Assembly: GCA_035448545.1 (NCBI GenBank)
Contig: DAOTJE010000009.1
Location: forward strand, 1 to 64,000
Direction: 5' to 3'
Length of the DNA: 64,000 nt
From: Anaerobaca sp035448545
Lineage (GTDB): Bacteria > Planctomycetota > Phycisphaerae > Sedimentisphaerales > Anaerobacaceae
A program made the translations under genes and the position numbers. The number at the start of each line of letters is the position of its first letter. Position 1 is the stretch's first letter. Positions 14,357 through 22,704 of this stretch are shown here, piece by piece. The notes beneath the pieces are model-generated. The model had not been told where the DNA came from and ran no database searches. It was given only the letters and a program-made list of their open reading frames with translations.

Positions 14357-17089
14357 CTACTTGCGGTCTTCCTGGGTCGCGGAGGCATTCTTGCCCTGCC
14401 AGAGACCTGCCGACCGCACCTCGACCAACTCCACATAGATTTCCAGCGTGTGTCCCTTGATCGCGGTGTCGAGCAGCAGGTCCTGCTGCCGGCGACTCCA
14501 CTGGAACGGCCCATCCATCCGGACGTCCACGCGATCGGGATAGGCTGAGTCGTCGATCGTCGCGGCGCCGTCCAGCTCGAACTCGGTGGCCACACCGGTC
14601 AGGTTCACGTCGAACTTGCCCCCATCCACGACTCCCGAGCCTGCGATTCGATAGGTGTCATCGTCGGAGGCTTCTTCGGCGCCGGCAGTCGTCGGGAACG
14701 ACATGCTCCTGGACTCGATGGCGTACGGGCCTCTCGGTGTCAGGGCGTCGAAGAACGCGTTGAGCGAGAGCGTCACCGGCAGATCGACCACGCCCGCATC
14801 GGCGAGGGTGATGGTCGCGGCGTGCTCGATGAATTGGCTTTCGATGTGGAACTCGGTCACTTCGGCCGTCATCGCGTCGAAGTCCACAGCCATTTGCATG
14901 CGTCCGGCGGCCGGCGTGAATGTGATGGTCGCGTTGTCGAGACGAGCCTCCTGGCCATCAACGTAAGCCTTCAACTGGACCACGAACGAAGCAGCATCGC
15001 TTCCGGCGGTCAGCGCGAAGACGGCCGCAGAGTCGGACGGCGTCGGCGTCTCGGGCTCCTCGACTTCCTCCGGTTCGTCGAAGGCATACCAGACAACGCC
15101 TTCAAAGGTCCACATGGCGGTGTTGGCGCGATACTGTTCCTTCTCGGTCTCGTCGATGGTGTAGAAATGGCCGCCAAGCCGGTCCGACCAGAAGCGGTAC
15201 ACCGGTTTGGCCCCTTTCGGCTGGCTGCCCTCGGGGTACGCGTAGAACACGATGCCTTCGAACGCCCACACGTCCGTCGTGTACTGCGTCATGAGGCGAT
15301 TCTTTTCATTCTCGCTGATGGTGTAGAGATGCGTGGAGAGCTTCGCCGACCAGAATCGATAGACGGGCTTGAGGGTGGCGATCACGGCGCTGCGATAGAC
15401 GTAGTACGCTGTGCCTTCGAACTGCCACGTCCCGGACGCCTGGCCGATGAGGTTGTCCTTCTCGCTCTCGCTGGCCGTGTACAGGTACTTGTTGGTCTGG
15501 CGTGAACGGAATCGATATACCGGCACGAGGTTCTGAGACTCGTAGGCGCCCATGTCGGCCGCCGCGTCAGCGATGCGGGGCCTTCCGTCGAGATCGGTCT
15601 CGCCGGCGACGGACGCGTACTGCGGATCGGCCGCATTGATACAGGGCGAACCACCCGCCAGATGGTAGTCGCCGCTGACCCAGACCGCGTCGGCCTCTTC
15701 GGCTCCAGCCGCCACTTCCGTATCGCGCGGGTCGGCCCAGTATCCCGCCTCGACGAAGTGCGGATCGGCGGAGATGTTGCTGCGGCTCTCGACGCATGCA
15801 CTGTCTTCGATGTCGCAGTAAAGCACGCTGGCACAATCCTGACCGGCGATCTGGTCCGAGACGTTGTCCCACAGAATCGAGTTGGTGACTGCCGTCTGGG
15901 CGGTGCAGGCCAGGCCCCCGCCGGAACCCACCGCCACGGTCTTGCCGTCAACGATCTGCCCGAATGCAGCATTGCCGACGATGGTGCAAAAGTCGATGAC
16001 ACCGGCCGAGCAGTAGATGCCCCCGCCACGACCGGCCAACGCCGCGAGCGCCAAATCGTCGCCGCCGGCCAGACCCGCGCGGTTGCCGGCAATCAGACTG
16101 CTTCGCATATCCAGCGAATCCTGACAGAACAGACCGCCGCCGTGACCACCCAGGCCGCCGAGGCCCTTGGTTCCCAGCGTGCTGTCGCCGCCGGTCCCGG
16201 CCCGGTTGCCCTCGATGACGGTCGTGGCAATCGTGGCGCGCGAGCAGTAGACTCCGCCGCCTTGGCCGCCCTGGCCGCCCTGAGGCCCGCTGCCGCCCTG
16301 GCCACAGGAGTTGTCGGCGATCGCCGAGCCTGTCACGAGGAGTGAATCGCTGTAGATGCCGGCGCCATTGCCGCCGCGGCCGGCGATCACCTCGGAATTG
16401 CCTCCGGCACCCGTCATATTGTCGGAAATGGTCGAATCGGACACGGACAAGAGTGAGCTGACCGAGTAGACGCCCCCGCCGTCACCACCGGCGCCGGCCA
16501 ACGTTTCTCGCGAATCCGCGCCCGAGCCTGTGGCGTTACCACTGACCAGACAACCGACCATCTCGACCGTAGAAGCCTCGCAGTAGACCCCGCCGCCGGC
16601 GCCACCGTCGGCCTGGCCTTTCTCCGAACCGGCCAGAGTGCCGTTGCCGACGATGTGGCAGCGTTTCAACGTCAGCGTGCTGTTGCGGCAGTAGATCGCC
16701 CCACCAGCCGATGCCAAGCCGTTGGTGATCGTCAGACCGGCGATTTCGCCGGCAAAATCAACCACGTAGAAGCCGCGATGGGGATCGGACTGGGCTCCGC
16801 CGCAATCGATGATCGTCGCTTCCACCACAGCAGGATCATCCGGGTCGGTGCTCTGAATCCGGATGGCCTTGCGTTGCAGATTGATGTCCTGATTGCCCCG
16901 GCCGGTATAGGTGCCGGGTTGGACGACAATGACGTCACCGTCGGCACAGGCGTCGACGGCCGCCTGAATGCTCGAGAAGCCGGTCTTGCCGCCGCCCACG
17001 TAGACCGTGGCGGCCGACAGCGGACCGCAAACACTCACCAGACACGCCAGCACAACCAGCACGCGCTCACCACGGGGTCGGCAGTACAT
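14357..17089 (-). CDS. Secreted right-handed beta-helix protein with DUF5648-like repeats
   Basis: A 910-residue exported protein. Signal peptide at about residues 1-26 (MYCRPRGERVLVVLACLVSV, then CGPLSA). Residues about 28-470 form a Gly-rich parallel beta-helix of the choice-of-anchor/polymorphic outer membrane type, opening with GFSSIQAAVDACADGDVIVV and repeating GGG-[VI]-YC and SxIxxN rungs. The SPCINAADP and DMGAYE motifs end the helix. Three repeats follow (about 510-670), each starting PVYRF[RW]S and containing HxYT-x-[SD]E-x-E, which matches the DUF5648 pattern. A C-terminal beta-sandwich of about 220 residues ends the protein. It is probably a surface or polysaccharide-binding protein. 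AGAAGGAGGGTTACGC precedes the ATG. Confidence 0.85.
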   Translation of the reverse strand: MYCRPRGERVLVVLACLVSVCGPLSAATVYVGGGKTGFSSIQAAVDACADGDVIVVQPGTYTGRGNQDINLQRKAIRIQSTDPDDPAVVEATIIDCGGAQSDPHRGFYVVDFAGEIAGLTITNGLASAGGAIYCRNSTLTLKRCHIVGNGTLAGSEKGQADGGAGGGVYCEASTVEMVGCLVSGNATGSGADSRETLAGAGGDGGGVYSVSSLLSVSDSTISDNMTGAGGNSEVIAGRGGNGAGIYSDSLLVTGSAIADNSCGQGGSGPQGGQGGQGGGVYCSRATIATTVIEGNRAGTGGDSTLGTKGLGGLGGHGGGLFCQDSLDMRSSLIAGNRAGLAGGDDLALAALAGRGGGIYCSAGVIDFCTIVGNAAFGQIVDGKTVAVGSGGGLACTAQTAVTNSILWDNVSDQIAGQDCASVLYCDIEDSACVESRSNISADPHFVEAGYWADPRDTEVAAGAEEADAVWVSGDYHLAGGSPCINAADPQYASVAGETDLDGRPRIADAAADMGAYESQNLVPVYRFRSRQTNKYLYTASESEKDNLIGQASGTWQFEGTAYYVYRSAVIATLKPVYRFWSAKLSTHLYTISENEKNRLMTQYTTDVWAFEGIVFYAYPEGSQPKGAKPVYRFWSDRLGGHFYTIDETEKEQYRANTAMWTFEGVVWYAFDEPEEVEEPETPTPSDSAAVFALTAGSDAASFVVQLKAYVDGQEARLDNATITFTPAAGRMQMAVDFDAMTAEVTEFHIESQFIEHAATITLADAGVVDLPVTLSLNAFFDALTPRGPYAIESRSMSFPTTAGAEEASDDDTYRIAGSGVVDGGKFDVNLTGVATEFELDGAATIDDSAYPDRVDVRMDGPFQWSRRQQDLLLDTAIKGHTLEIYVELVEVRSAGLWQGKNASATQEDRK

Positions 17090-17298
17090 GCGTAACCCTC
17101 CTTCTAAAGATGCCCTGAAAGTCGGATGGTCAAAAAACTGACATTTAGTGCCATCCCGCGTGAAGTTCGTAACGCCGTTTTTCGCGTTTTTCGCCCCCAG
17201 GAAGCGGCGTCCCTGCGCACCGGCAGCCCGAACAGGCCCGCCCACATCCTTGCTCCCTGCTCCGAGAAGACAACAGAAGAAGTCCTCCCTACCGCCGT

Positions 17299-17327
17299 AT
17301 TGTAGCAAATCCATCTTCCTTTGTCCA
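17299..17327 (-). promoter_or_regulatory. Sigma-70-type promoter for the beta-helix gene
   Basis: On the minus strand TGGACA (17327-17322) and TACAAT (17304-17299) are separated by exactly 17 bases. This would give a leader of about 200 bases before the start codon at 17089. Confidence 0.6.
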
Positions 17328-17408
17328 GTTTTTTCGAGCGCAGACCGGTACCTCCGCCGCAGGTCCGATAGTCTGGCCCCGGCGTATTGGACCTCTGGAC
17401 GTGGACGC

Positions 17409-18116
17409 TCAGCGGTCGTCCGCGCCCGTCGAGAAGGATGCCAAGGCTTGTTTGAGAATGGGCGCCAAAGCCTTGTTCCAGACGGCATAGCCCTGCGCGT
17501 TCAGATGCAGCCGGTCTGCGAGAAAGAAGCTGTCGTCCGGCTGGCCTCTGGAATCCAGCAAAGGGCTCGCCAGGTCGGCGAAGAACAGGCCCGCGTTCCT
17601 TTCGCAGAGTTCCCGGACGAGATTGTTGGCTTTGTGCATTTCGGGCCAGAGCGCCCAGCGCTGTCCGCTGGGCTTGATCGTCACGAAGACGACGTGCGTC
17701 CGGGGCAGCGCGGCAGCGACGCGATCGACGAACTGGCAATAGTCTCCGAGGACGCGCTCGGCGGGCTTGCCGCCGGCCACGTCGTTGTCTCCGGCATAGA
17801 AGACGATCACCTTGGGACGGTACGGAAGGACGATACGGTCAAAGAAGTACAGGACGTCCGAGATGTGCGAGCCGCCGAAGCCCCGATTGATGACAGGCAG
17901 ATCCGGAAAGCCCTCGCGCGTGCGCCACATGCGGATACTCGAAGAGCCGACAAACAGAACCGGCTCGGCGGGAAACGCGTTCCTGCTGTCCCACTGCTCG
18001 AACGCGTCAATCTCCTTCGCAAACCGGTTCGGATCGGGGTCCGCCGCAGGAACGCTCGTTTGAGCAACGGTGAACACCGACAAGAGCGACAACAGCATCA
18101 AGCCTGCCACGGACAT
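17409..18116 (-). CDS. Secreted SGNH/GDSL-type hydrolase
   Basis: A 235-residue protein with an N-terminal signal (MSVAGLMLLSLLSVFTVAQT). The SGNH blocks are visible: block I VLFVGSSSIRMW, with the catalytic Ser in the GSSS motif; block II NRGFGGSHISD, with the oxyanion Gly; block III VIVFYAGDNDV (GxND, oxyanion Asn); block V LADRLHLNAQGY, with catalytic Asp and His as D-x-x-H. It is probably an esterase that removes acetyl or acyl groups from polysaccharide outside the cytoplasm, which fits the neighbouring surface-polysaccharide genes; the substrate is inference. AAGGGGCCGG precedes the ATG. It lies upstream of the beta-helix gene on the same strand, with 319 bases and a promoter between them. 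Confidence 0.9.
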   Translation of the reverse strand: MSVAGLMLLSLLSVFTVAQTSVPAADPDPNRFAKEIDAFEQWDSRNAFPAEPVLFVGSSSIRMWRTREGFPDLPVINRGFGGSHISDVLYFFDRIVLPYRPKVIVFYAGDNDVAGGKPAERVLGDYCQFVDRVAAALPRTHVVFVTIKPSGQRWALWPEMHKANNLVRELCERNAGLFFADLASPLLDSRGQPDDSFFLADRLHLNAQGYAVWNKALAPILKQALASFSTGADDR

Positions 18117-18799
18117 GCACCGGCCCCTTCAACGCCTTGGCCCACAAAGCACAACAATCGAACCTTCCCTCGCGGTGGATCGTACATACAGGCGAAGGAG
18201 CACGCAAGGAGTATGTGCTGTCTGCGCGGCGCTTCACCGACTCTGTATGCGGGTTCTCTGAAACGTGCGAAGGGATTGACTTTCTTCAACACCAGGGTAT
18301 ATTGCCCTGGACGTGTGGCGTTGCGCAGAGAGAGAATCGTGATGCCCTGTCAATGGGAGGTGTCGACGATGCGGATAAGAACAAACGATCGAGGCGGTCG
18401 CCTCCGAATCGGACATATGATCGACTGGTGTTTCTTCTGACGCTGCGAGGTGCACGAATGAGAACCTACATGGGTCATATCCTCCCCGCAGTGGGCCTGG
18501 TGTGCAAGCAAAGGCTGAACTGCGTGTATCCGTGCAACCCTGCCGGACCCGCCTTCGATAGCAAGCATCCTCATCTGCCGAGAAACGAAGATCTGCTCGC
18601 AAACCCCGCGTCCGCGGCAGATCGCTCGTAGGGCTCGCATCCCCTCGCCCAGGACCGCATCGCAGCGCATGAGGGATGCGCATCGGTCTGCCAACGCCTG
18701 AACCGGAACACACGCACCCCGCATTTCCGGCCGACTGTCCGCGCCCATGGCCACACGGACCTCGCGGAAATGCATACCACAGGATGGGAGTGTCGAGCA
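18117..18799. other. Long intergenic region with a promoter and a tiny ORF
   Basis: About 680 bases without a convincing gene. A good promoter candidate lies at 18276-18303, pointing right. Downstream are only a 32-codon frame at 18342-18440, ending HMIDWCFF, and a 57-codon frame at 18458-18631, neither with family features. The region could hold a small RNA or a leader, but no fold is recognised. Confidence 0.4.
18276..18303 (+). promoter_or_regulatory. Sigma-70-type promoter candidate
   Basis: TTGACT and TATATT are separated by 16 bases, upstream of a 32-codon frame at 18342 and 500 bases before the next gene. The transcript it would make is unexplained. Confidence 0.45.
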
Positions 18800-19084
18800 A
18801 TGCCGAAGTGGAAGATTGAACTGAAGGATGTGGGGCCCGCAAGGGCCTGTGAAACGGTGGTGGTGGAGGCGCCGAACCTGGTCAAAGCCAAGACCCACGC
18901 GATGCGGGCCTGCCGCAGGCACCTGCCCTGTGGCGACATTTACCTCGAGGCCGAGGGCCATTACCGGTACCTCGTCATTTACAACCTGGACGAGGTCGGC
19001 GAGGTCCAGTTGACGTGTCTGGACGCTCACCCGCGCGGCACCCCGTCACCGCGACAAGTCCAGGAATCCGAATCGCTGACCTGA
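18800..19084 (+). CDS. Hypothetical protein, 94 aa
   Basis: A 94-residue protein starting MPKWKIELKDVGPARACETVV and continuing VEAPNLVKAKTHAMRACRRH, then GDIYLEAEGHYRYLVIYNLDE. The beta-alpha-beta-beta pattern, with a helix rich in Ala/Lys between strands, suggests a small compact domain; the opening W-K-I-x-L-x-D plus 'ETVVVEA..L.KAK..AM' resembles small domains in which a modified residue array is amplified, but I cannot name it. GGGAG sits about ten bases upstream of the ATG. It stands alone between the long intergenic region and the convergent permease gene. Codon use is normal for the window. Confidence 0.55.
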   Translation: MPKWKIELKDVGPARACETVVVEAPNLVKAKTHAMRACRRHLPCGDIYLEAEGHYRYLVIYNLDEVGEVQLTCLDAHPRGTPSPRQVQESESLT

Positions 19085-19233
19085 CGCGAAGAACCGCGCG
19101 CCGTATCGGCGGTGCATGAATCAGTGGCACAGGCGGCAAACCGGGGACAGGTGGGATCGTTCTCTCTTCCGTCGTTCCTCATGGGCGATTGTCGGGCCGG
19201 AGGGAGGCCGACCGCCCCCGAACGTTGGCGGCC

Positions 19234-20502
19234 CTATTCGTGCCGCAGGGCGACGATCGGATCGACCTTGGCGGCATTCATAGCCGGGTACAGGCCAAAC
19301 AGAATGCCGATCCCCATGCTGATGAACAACGGCAGCAGGATGCCGTTCCAGGTCATGACGGTGGGCATGCCGGAGAAATATGTGATCAGCAGCGGGATCA
19401 GAAGGCCCACACCCAATCCGATCAACCCGCCGGTCGTGGAAAGCACGACGGTCTCGACGAGAAACTGATAGATGATCTGCCGGCGCTTGGCGCCGATGGC
19501 CCGGCGGATGCCGATTTCACGGGTGCGCTCCGTCACGGAAGCCAGCATGATGTTCATGATCCCGATCCCACCGACAAGGAGGCTGATGCCGGCAATCGAA
19601 CCCAGAACGATGTTGAATGTCCGCTTGGTCGCCTCGGCCTGCTTGAGCAGGGCCAGGGGAACGCTGACGGTGTAGTCCTTCTTCTTGTGGAATCGCTCCA
19701 GCATGCGCTCGATGCCCGCCGCAACGGCCTCGACGCCTTTCGGGTCCTCGACCTGGACGATGACCTGATGCAGCTCGACCTTCTCACGCTCCTCCGAGCC
19801 GGAGGTACGTTTCATGAAGATGTCACCGAAATACCGCCGGGCGACTTCCATGGGGATATAAGCGTCCACCTCCTGGTCCGGAATCTGGATGTTGCCGGCC
19901 TGCCCGCTCTCGCTCCTGACAATCCCGATCACCTCGAATTCGTCGCCTCCGATCCGGATGGTCTGGCCAACCACCGCTTCGGTCGCCAGAATCTTCCGGG
20001 CGCCGAACTCGGTCAGCACGGCTACCGGGGCCAGTCTCGCCTGGTCCGCCGGCATGATCACGCGGCCGGCCAGAATCTCACGAGGCACCAGTTCAAACCA
20101 TTCCGGCGTCGTGCCCACGATCCGCAGCTCCAGGCTCCGTTCGCGCAGACGCGTCTCCTTTCGTGTCAGCTTGACCGGCGCAACCTGTTTGATGTTGCTG
20201 AAGCACTCGGCCATGCGCCGGTAGTCGTCATAGGTCAGGCCGTAGACGCTCATAAAGGACGTGCTCGTCCGCTGCTGCTCGTCCGCCGAAGGCTTTACCG
20301 ACGAAATGATGATGTTGTTGCTGCCAAGCTTGCGGATGGCCGCCAGGGCCTGCTTGCTGGCCCCTTCGCCGACGGAGAGCATGGCCACCACGCTGCCGAC
20401 ACCGAACACTACGCCCAGCATGGTCAAAAACGAGCGCAGCTTGTGCAGCAGCAGGTTCTCTATCCCCAGCCAGATGTTCCGGACGATCCTGGCTTGTCGC
20501 AT
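19234..20502 (-). CDS. MacB-type ABC permease, second copy
   Basis: A 422-residue MacB/LolC-like membrane subunit. It has an N-terminal helix (about 18-40, within LHKLRSFLTMLGVVFGVGSV), a large periplasmic domain of about 230 residues carrying the MacB_PCD features (APVAVLTEFGARKI, FEVIGIVRSE) and three C-terminal helices in the FtsX domain (GSIAGISLLVGGIGIMNIML, then ERTREIGIRRAIGAKRRQI, and the end VDPIVALRHE). The ERTREIGIRRAIGA coupling helix contacts the ATPase. It is the same length as, and highly similar to, the permease at 20724-21992, so it arose by tandem duplication. It would mechanically couple cytoplasmic ATP hydrolysis to the periplasmic adaptor. It lies 221 bases past the first permease. 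Confidence 0.9.
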   Translation of the reverse strand: MRQARIVRNIWLGIENLLLHKLRSFLTMLGVVFGVGSVVAMLSVGEGASKQALAAIRKLGSNNIIISSVKPSADEQQRTSTSFMSVYGLTYDDYRRMAECFSNIKQVAPVKLTRKETRLRERSLELRIVGTTPEWFELVPREILAGRVIMPADQARLAPVAVLTEFGARKILATEAVVGQTIRIGGDEFEVIGIVRSESGQAGNIQIPDQEVDAYIPMEVARRYFGDIFMKRTSGSEEREKVELHQVIVQVEDPKGVEAVAAGIERMLERFHKKKDYTVSVPLALLKQAEATKRTFNIVLGSIAGISLLVGGIGIMNIMLASVTERTREIGIRRAIGAKRRQIIYQFLVETVVLSTTGGLIGLGVGLLIPLLITYFSGMPTVMTWNGILLPLFISMGIGILFGLYPAMNAAKVDPIVALRHE

Positions 20503-20544
20503 ATCTACATACTCCGTCGTGGGCCGGCGATGAATCCTCGTTTG

Positions 20545-20573
20545 TAGTGGCGTCGTGAGACGCTACCTTTGGT
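20545..20573. repeat. Hairpin between the tandem permease genes
   Basis: The sequence GTGGCGTC, loop GTGA, GACGCTAC forms an 8-bp stem with one G-T pair in the gap between the two permease genes. It may be a dispersed REP-like element that modulates expression of the distal permease. Confidence 0.4.
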
Positions 20574-20723
20574 CCTCTGCAGTGGCCCTACGCATTCACG
20601 CCCTTCCGAGCACATCCCACATGGTCTGGTGGTGCAACATCCCTGCCGGGTTACACTCCCGAAGGACCCTTCGTATCCACACCGCACATCCTCCATCCCC
20701 GGCCGCCTGTACGTCCGTTTCCG

Positions 20724-21992
20724 TTATTCATGCCGCAGAGCCACAATCGGATCCACTCTGGCGGCGTTGATGGCCGGGTACAGACCGAAGAGGATGCCGA
20801 TCGCCATGCTGATAAACAACGGCAGCAGAATGCCGCTCCATTTCACCACCGTGGCCATGCCCGAGAAGTAGGTGATCAGGAAGGGAATCAGCACGCCGAC
20901 GCCCAAACCGATCAGGCCGCCGAACGTGGACAAGACAACCGTCTCGATGAGGAACTGGACGACGATCTGCCGGCGCTTGGCGCCGATGGCCCGGCGGATG
21001 CCGATCTCGCGGGTTCGCTCCGTCACCGAGGCCAGCATGATGTTCATGATCCCGATCCCGCCGACGAGCAAACTGATGCCGGCAATCGAACCGAGAACGA
21101 TGTTGAACGTCCGCTTGGTTGCCTCGGCCTGCCTGAGCAGGGCCAGGGGTACGCTCATGCCGTAGTCCCTCTTTGTATGGAAGCGATTCAGCATCGTCTC
21201 GATGCCGACGGCAGTGGACTCGACGTGGTCGGTATCGTCGACCCGGACGATAATCTGGTGCAATTCCACCTTCTCCCGCTCCCGCGAACCGTCCGTTCTT
21301 CGGGCAATGATATCGCCATAGTACCGGCGCGCCACCTCGATGGGGATGTAGACGTCCACCTCCTGGTCGGGAACCTGCATGTTCGAGCCCGAACCGGTCT
21401 CATTGCGGAGAATGCCGATCACCTCAAACGCATCACTGCCGATCCGCACGTTCTGGCCGATGGTGCTGCGTGTCGCCAGGATCTTCCGGGCGCCAAACTC
21501 CGTCAGCACCGCCACGGGCGCCAGCTTCTGCTGATCGGACGGGAGAATCACCCTTCCGGCCAGGATCTCACGCGGCACCAGATCGAACCACTCGGGCGTC
21601 GTGCCCACAACGCGCAGCTCCAGCGCCCGGTCGTGCAGACGCACCTCTTTGCGCATCAGCTTCACGGGCGCCACCTGGCGGATCGCAGCGAAACTCGACG
21701 CGATGCGTTCCAGGTCGGCGTAGGTCAGCCCGTAGATGCTCATGTGGCTGTGAACCGTGCTGGACTGCTCGTCTTCCACCGGTTTGACGGACGAAAGGAT
21801 GATGTTATGGCTGCCCAGCTTGCGAATCTGAGCGAGGGCCTCGGCGCTGGCCCCTTCGCCGACGGAAAGCATGGCCACGACGCTGCCGACGCCGAAGACG
21901 ACCCCCAACATGGTCAAGAAGGAGCGCAGCTTGTGCAGCAGCAGATTCTCAACGCCGAGCCAGATATTCCGGATAAGGTTGGTCCGTCTCAT
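20724..21992 (-). CDS. MacB-type ABC permease, first copy
   Basis: A 422-residue permease with the same architecture as its downstream paralog: LHKLRSFLTMLGVVFGVGSV in helix one, a periplasmic MacB_PCD domain with APVAVLTEFGARKI, and a three-helix FtsX domain including SIAGISLLVGGIGIMNIML and ERTREIGIRRAIGAKRRQI. The divergence between copies is concentrated in the periplasmic domain (for example SHNIILSSVKPVEDEQSS here against SNNIIISSVKPSADEQQR in the other), which suggests different adaptor or substrate contacts. Its start overlaps the end of the ATPase gene by 44 bases, so translation is probably coupled. It forms the inner-membrane part of a tripartite pump with the ATPase, MacA-like and TolC-like neighbours. 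Confidence 0.92.
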   Translation of the reverse strand: MRRTNLIRNIWLGVENLLLHKLRSFLTMLGVVFGVGSVVAMLSVGEGASAEALAQIRKLGSHNIILSSVKPVEDEQSSTVHSHMSIYGLTYADLERIASSFAAIRQVAPVKLMRKEVRLHDRALELRVVGTTPEWFDLVPREILAGRVILPSDQQKLAPVAVLTEFGARKILATRSTIGQNVRIGSDAFEVIGILRNETGSGSNMQVPDQEVDVYIPIEVARRYYGDIIARRTDGSREREKVELHQIIVRVDDTDHVESTAVGIETMLNRFHTKRDYGMSVPLALLRQAEATKRTFNIVLGSIAGISLLVGGIGIMNIMLASVTERTREIGIRRAIGAKRRQIVVQFLIETVVLSTFGGLIGLGVGVLIPFLITYFSGMATVVKWSGILLPLFISMAIGILFGLYPAINAARVDPIVALRHE

Positions 21993-22704
21993 GCGTTTCC
22001 GTCTCGATTCGATCGATCAGACCATCCATCATGTGCAGCCGGCTTCGGGCGTGAGCGGCGATGTCCGGCTCGTGCGTCACCATGATGATGGTCTTGCCTT
22101 GTCGGTTCAGATTGCCCAGCAATTCCATGATTTGCTCGCCGGTGGCCGAATCGAGGTTGCCGGTCGGCTCGTCGGCAAAGATGATCTGCGGGTCGTTGGT
22201 CAGGGCCCGCGCGATGGCCACTCGCTGCATCTGCCCGCCGGAAAGCTCCGCGGGACGATGGTTGAGCCGTCCCCCCAGACCGACCATTTCCGCCAGTTCC
22301 TTGGCACGCTGGGCGCTGCGCGTCGCGTCCCAGCCCAGATAGTAGAGCGGCAGCTCGATGTTCCGCTGCACGGTCAGCTGCGGGATCAGGTTGAAGCTCT
22401 GGAAGATGAACCCCAGGTACGACAGACGCAACTCGCTGAGCGAATCGTCGTCGAGCCGGCTGACGTCCTTGCCGTCCAGGTAGTACGCGCCGCTTGTCAA
22501 TCGGTCGAGACAGCCCAGGACGTTCATCATCGTGCTCTTGCCCGAACCGCTGGGACCCATGATGGCCCAGAAGCTGCCCTTCTGAAACGCGATACTCACA
22601 CCGGCCAACGCGTGGACCTGCTCGGTCCCCATCTGGTAGATCTTGCGGGCGTTTTCGAGTCGGACGATATCGTGGTTGCCGTCCGAGGGGGTCTGTATGG
22701 CCAT
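21949..22704 (-). CDS. MacB/LolD-type ABC transporter ATPase
   Basis: A 251-residue cytoplasmic ATPase of the MacB/LolD class. Walker A is GPSGSGKST, the signature is LSGGQMQRVAIAR, Walker B with the catalytic Glu is IIFADEPTGNLD, and the switch is MVTHEP; the Q-loop segment is GFIFQSFNLIPQ. The opening IVRLENARKIYQMGTEQVHALAGV is typical of the group that powers MacB-like permeases. The start codon abuts the stop of the MacA-like gene (TAG directly followed by ATG) and the end overlaps the first permease gene by 44 bases, so the three are translationally coupled. Because ATPase and permease are separate polypeptides, this is the YknY/YknZ-like arrangement rather than fused MacB. Confidence 0.95.
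   Translation of the reverse strand: MAIQTPSDGNHDIVRLENARKIYQMGTEQVHALAGVSIAFQKGSFWAIMGPSGSGKSTMMNVLGCLDRLTSGAYYLDGKDVSRLDDDSLSELRLSYLGFIFQSFNLIPQLTVQRNIELPLYYLGWDATRSAQRAKELAEMVGLGGRLNHRPAELSGGQMQRVAIARALTNDPQIIFADEPTGNLDSATGEQIMELLGNLNRQGKTIIMVTHEPDIAAHARSRLHMMDGLIDRIETETHETDQPYPEYLARR

Noticed and set aside
18458..18631. A 57-codon frame in the intergenic region
   Set aside because: No recognisable sequence pattern, no clear Shine-Dalgarno, and codons look random.
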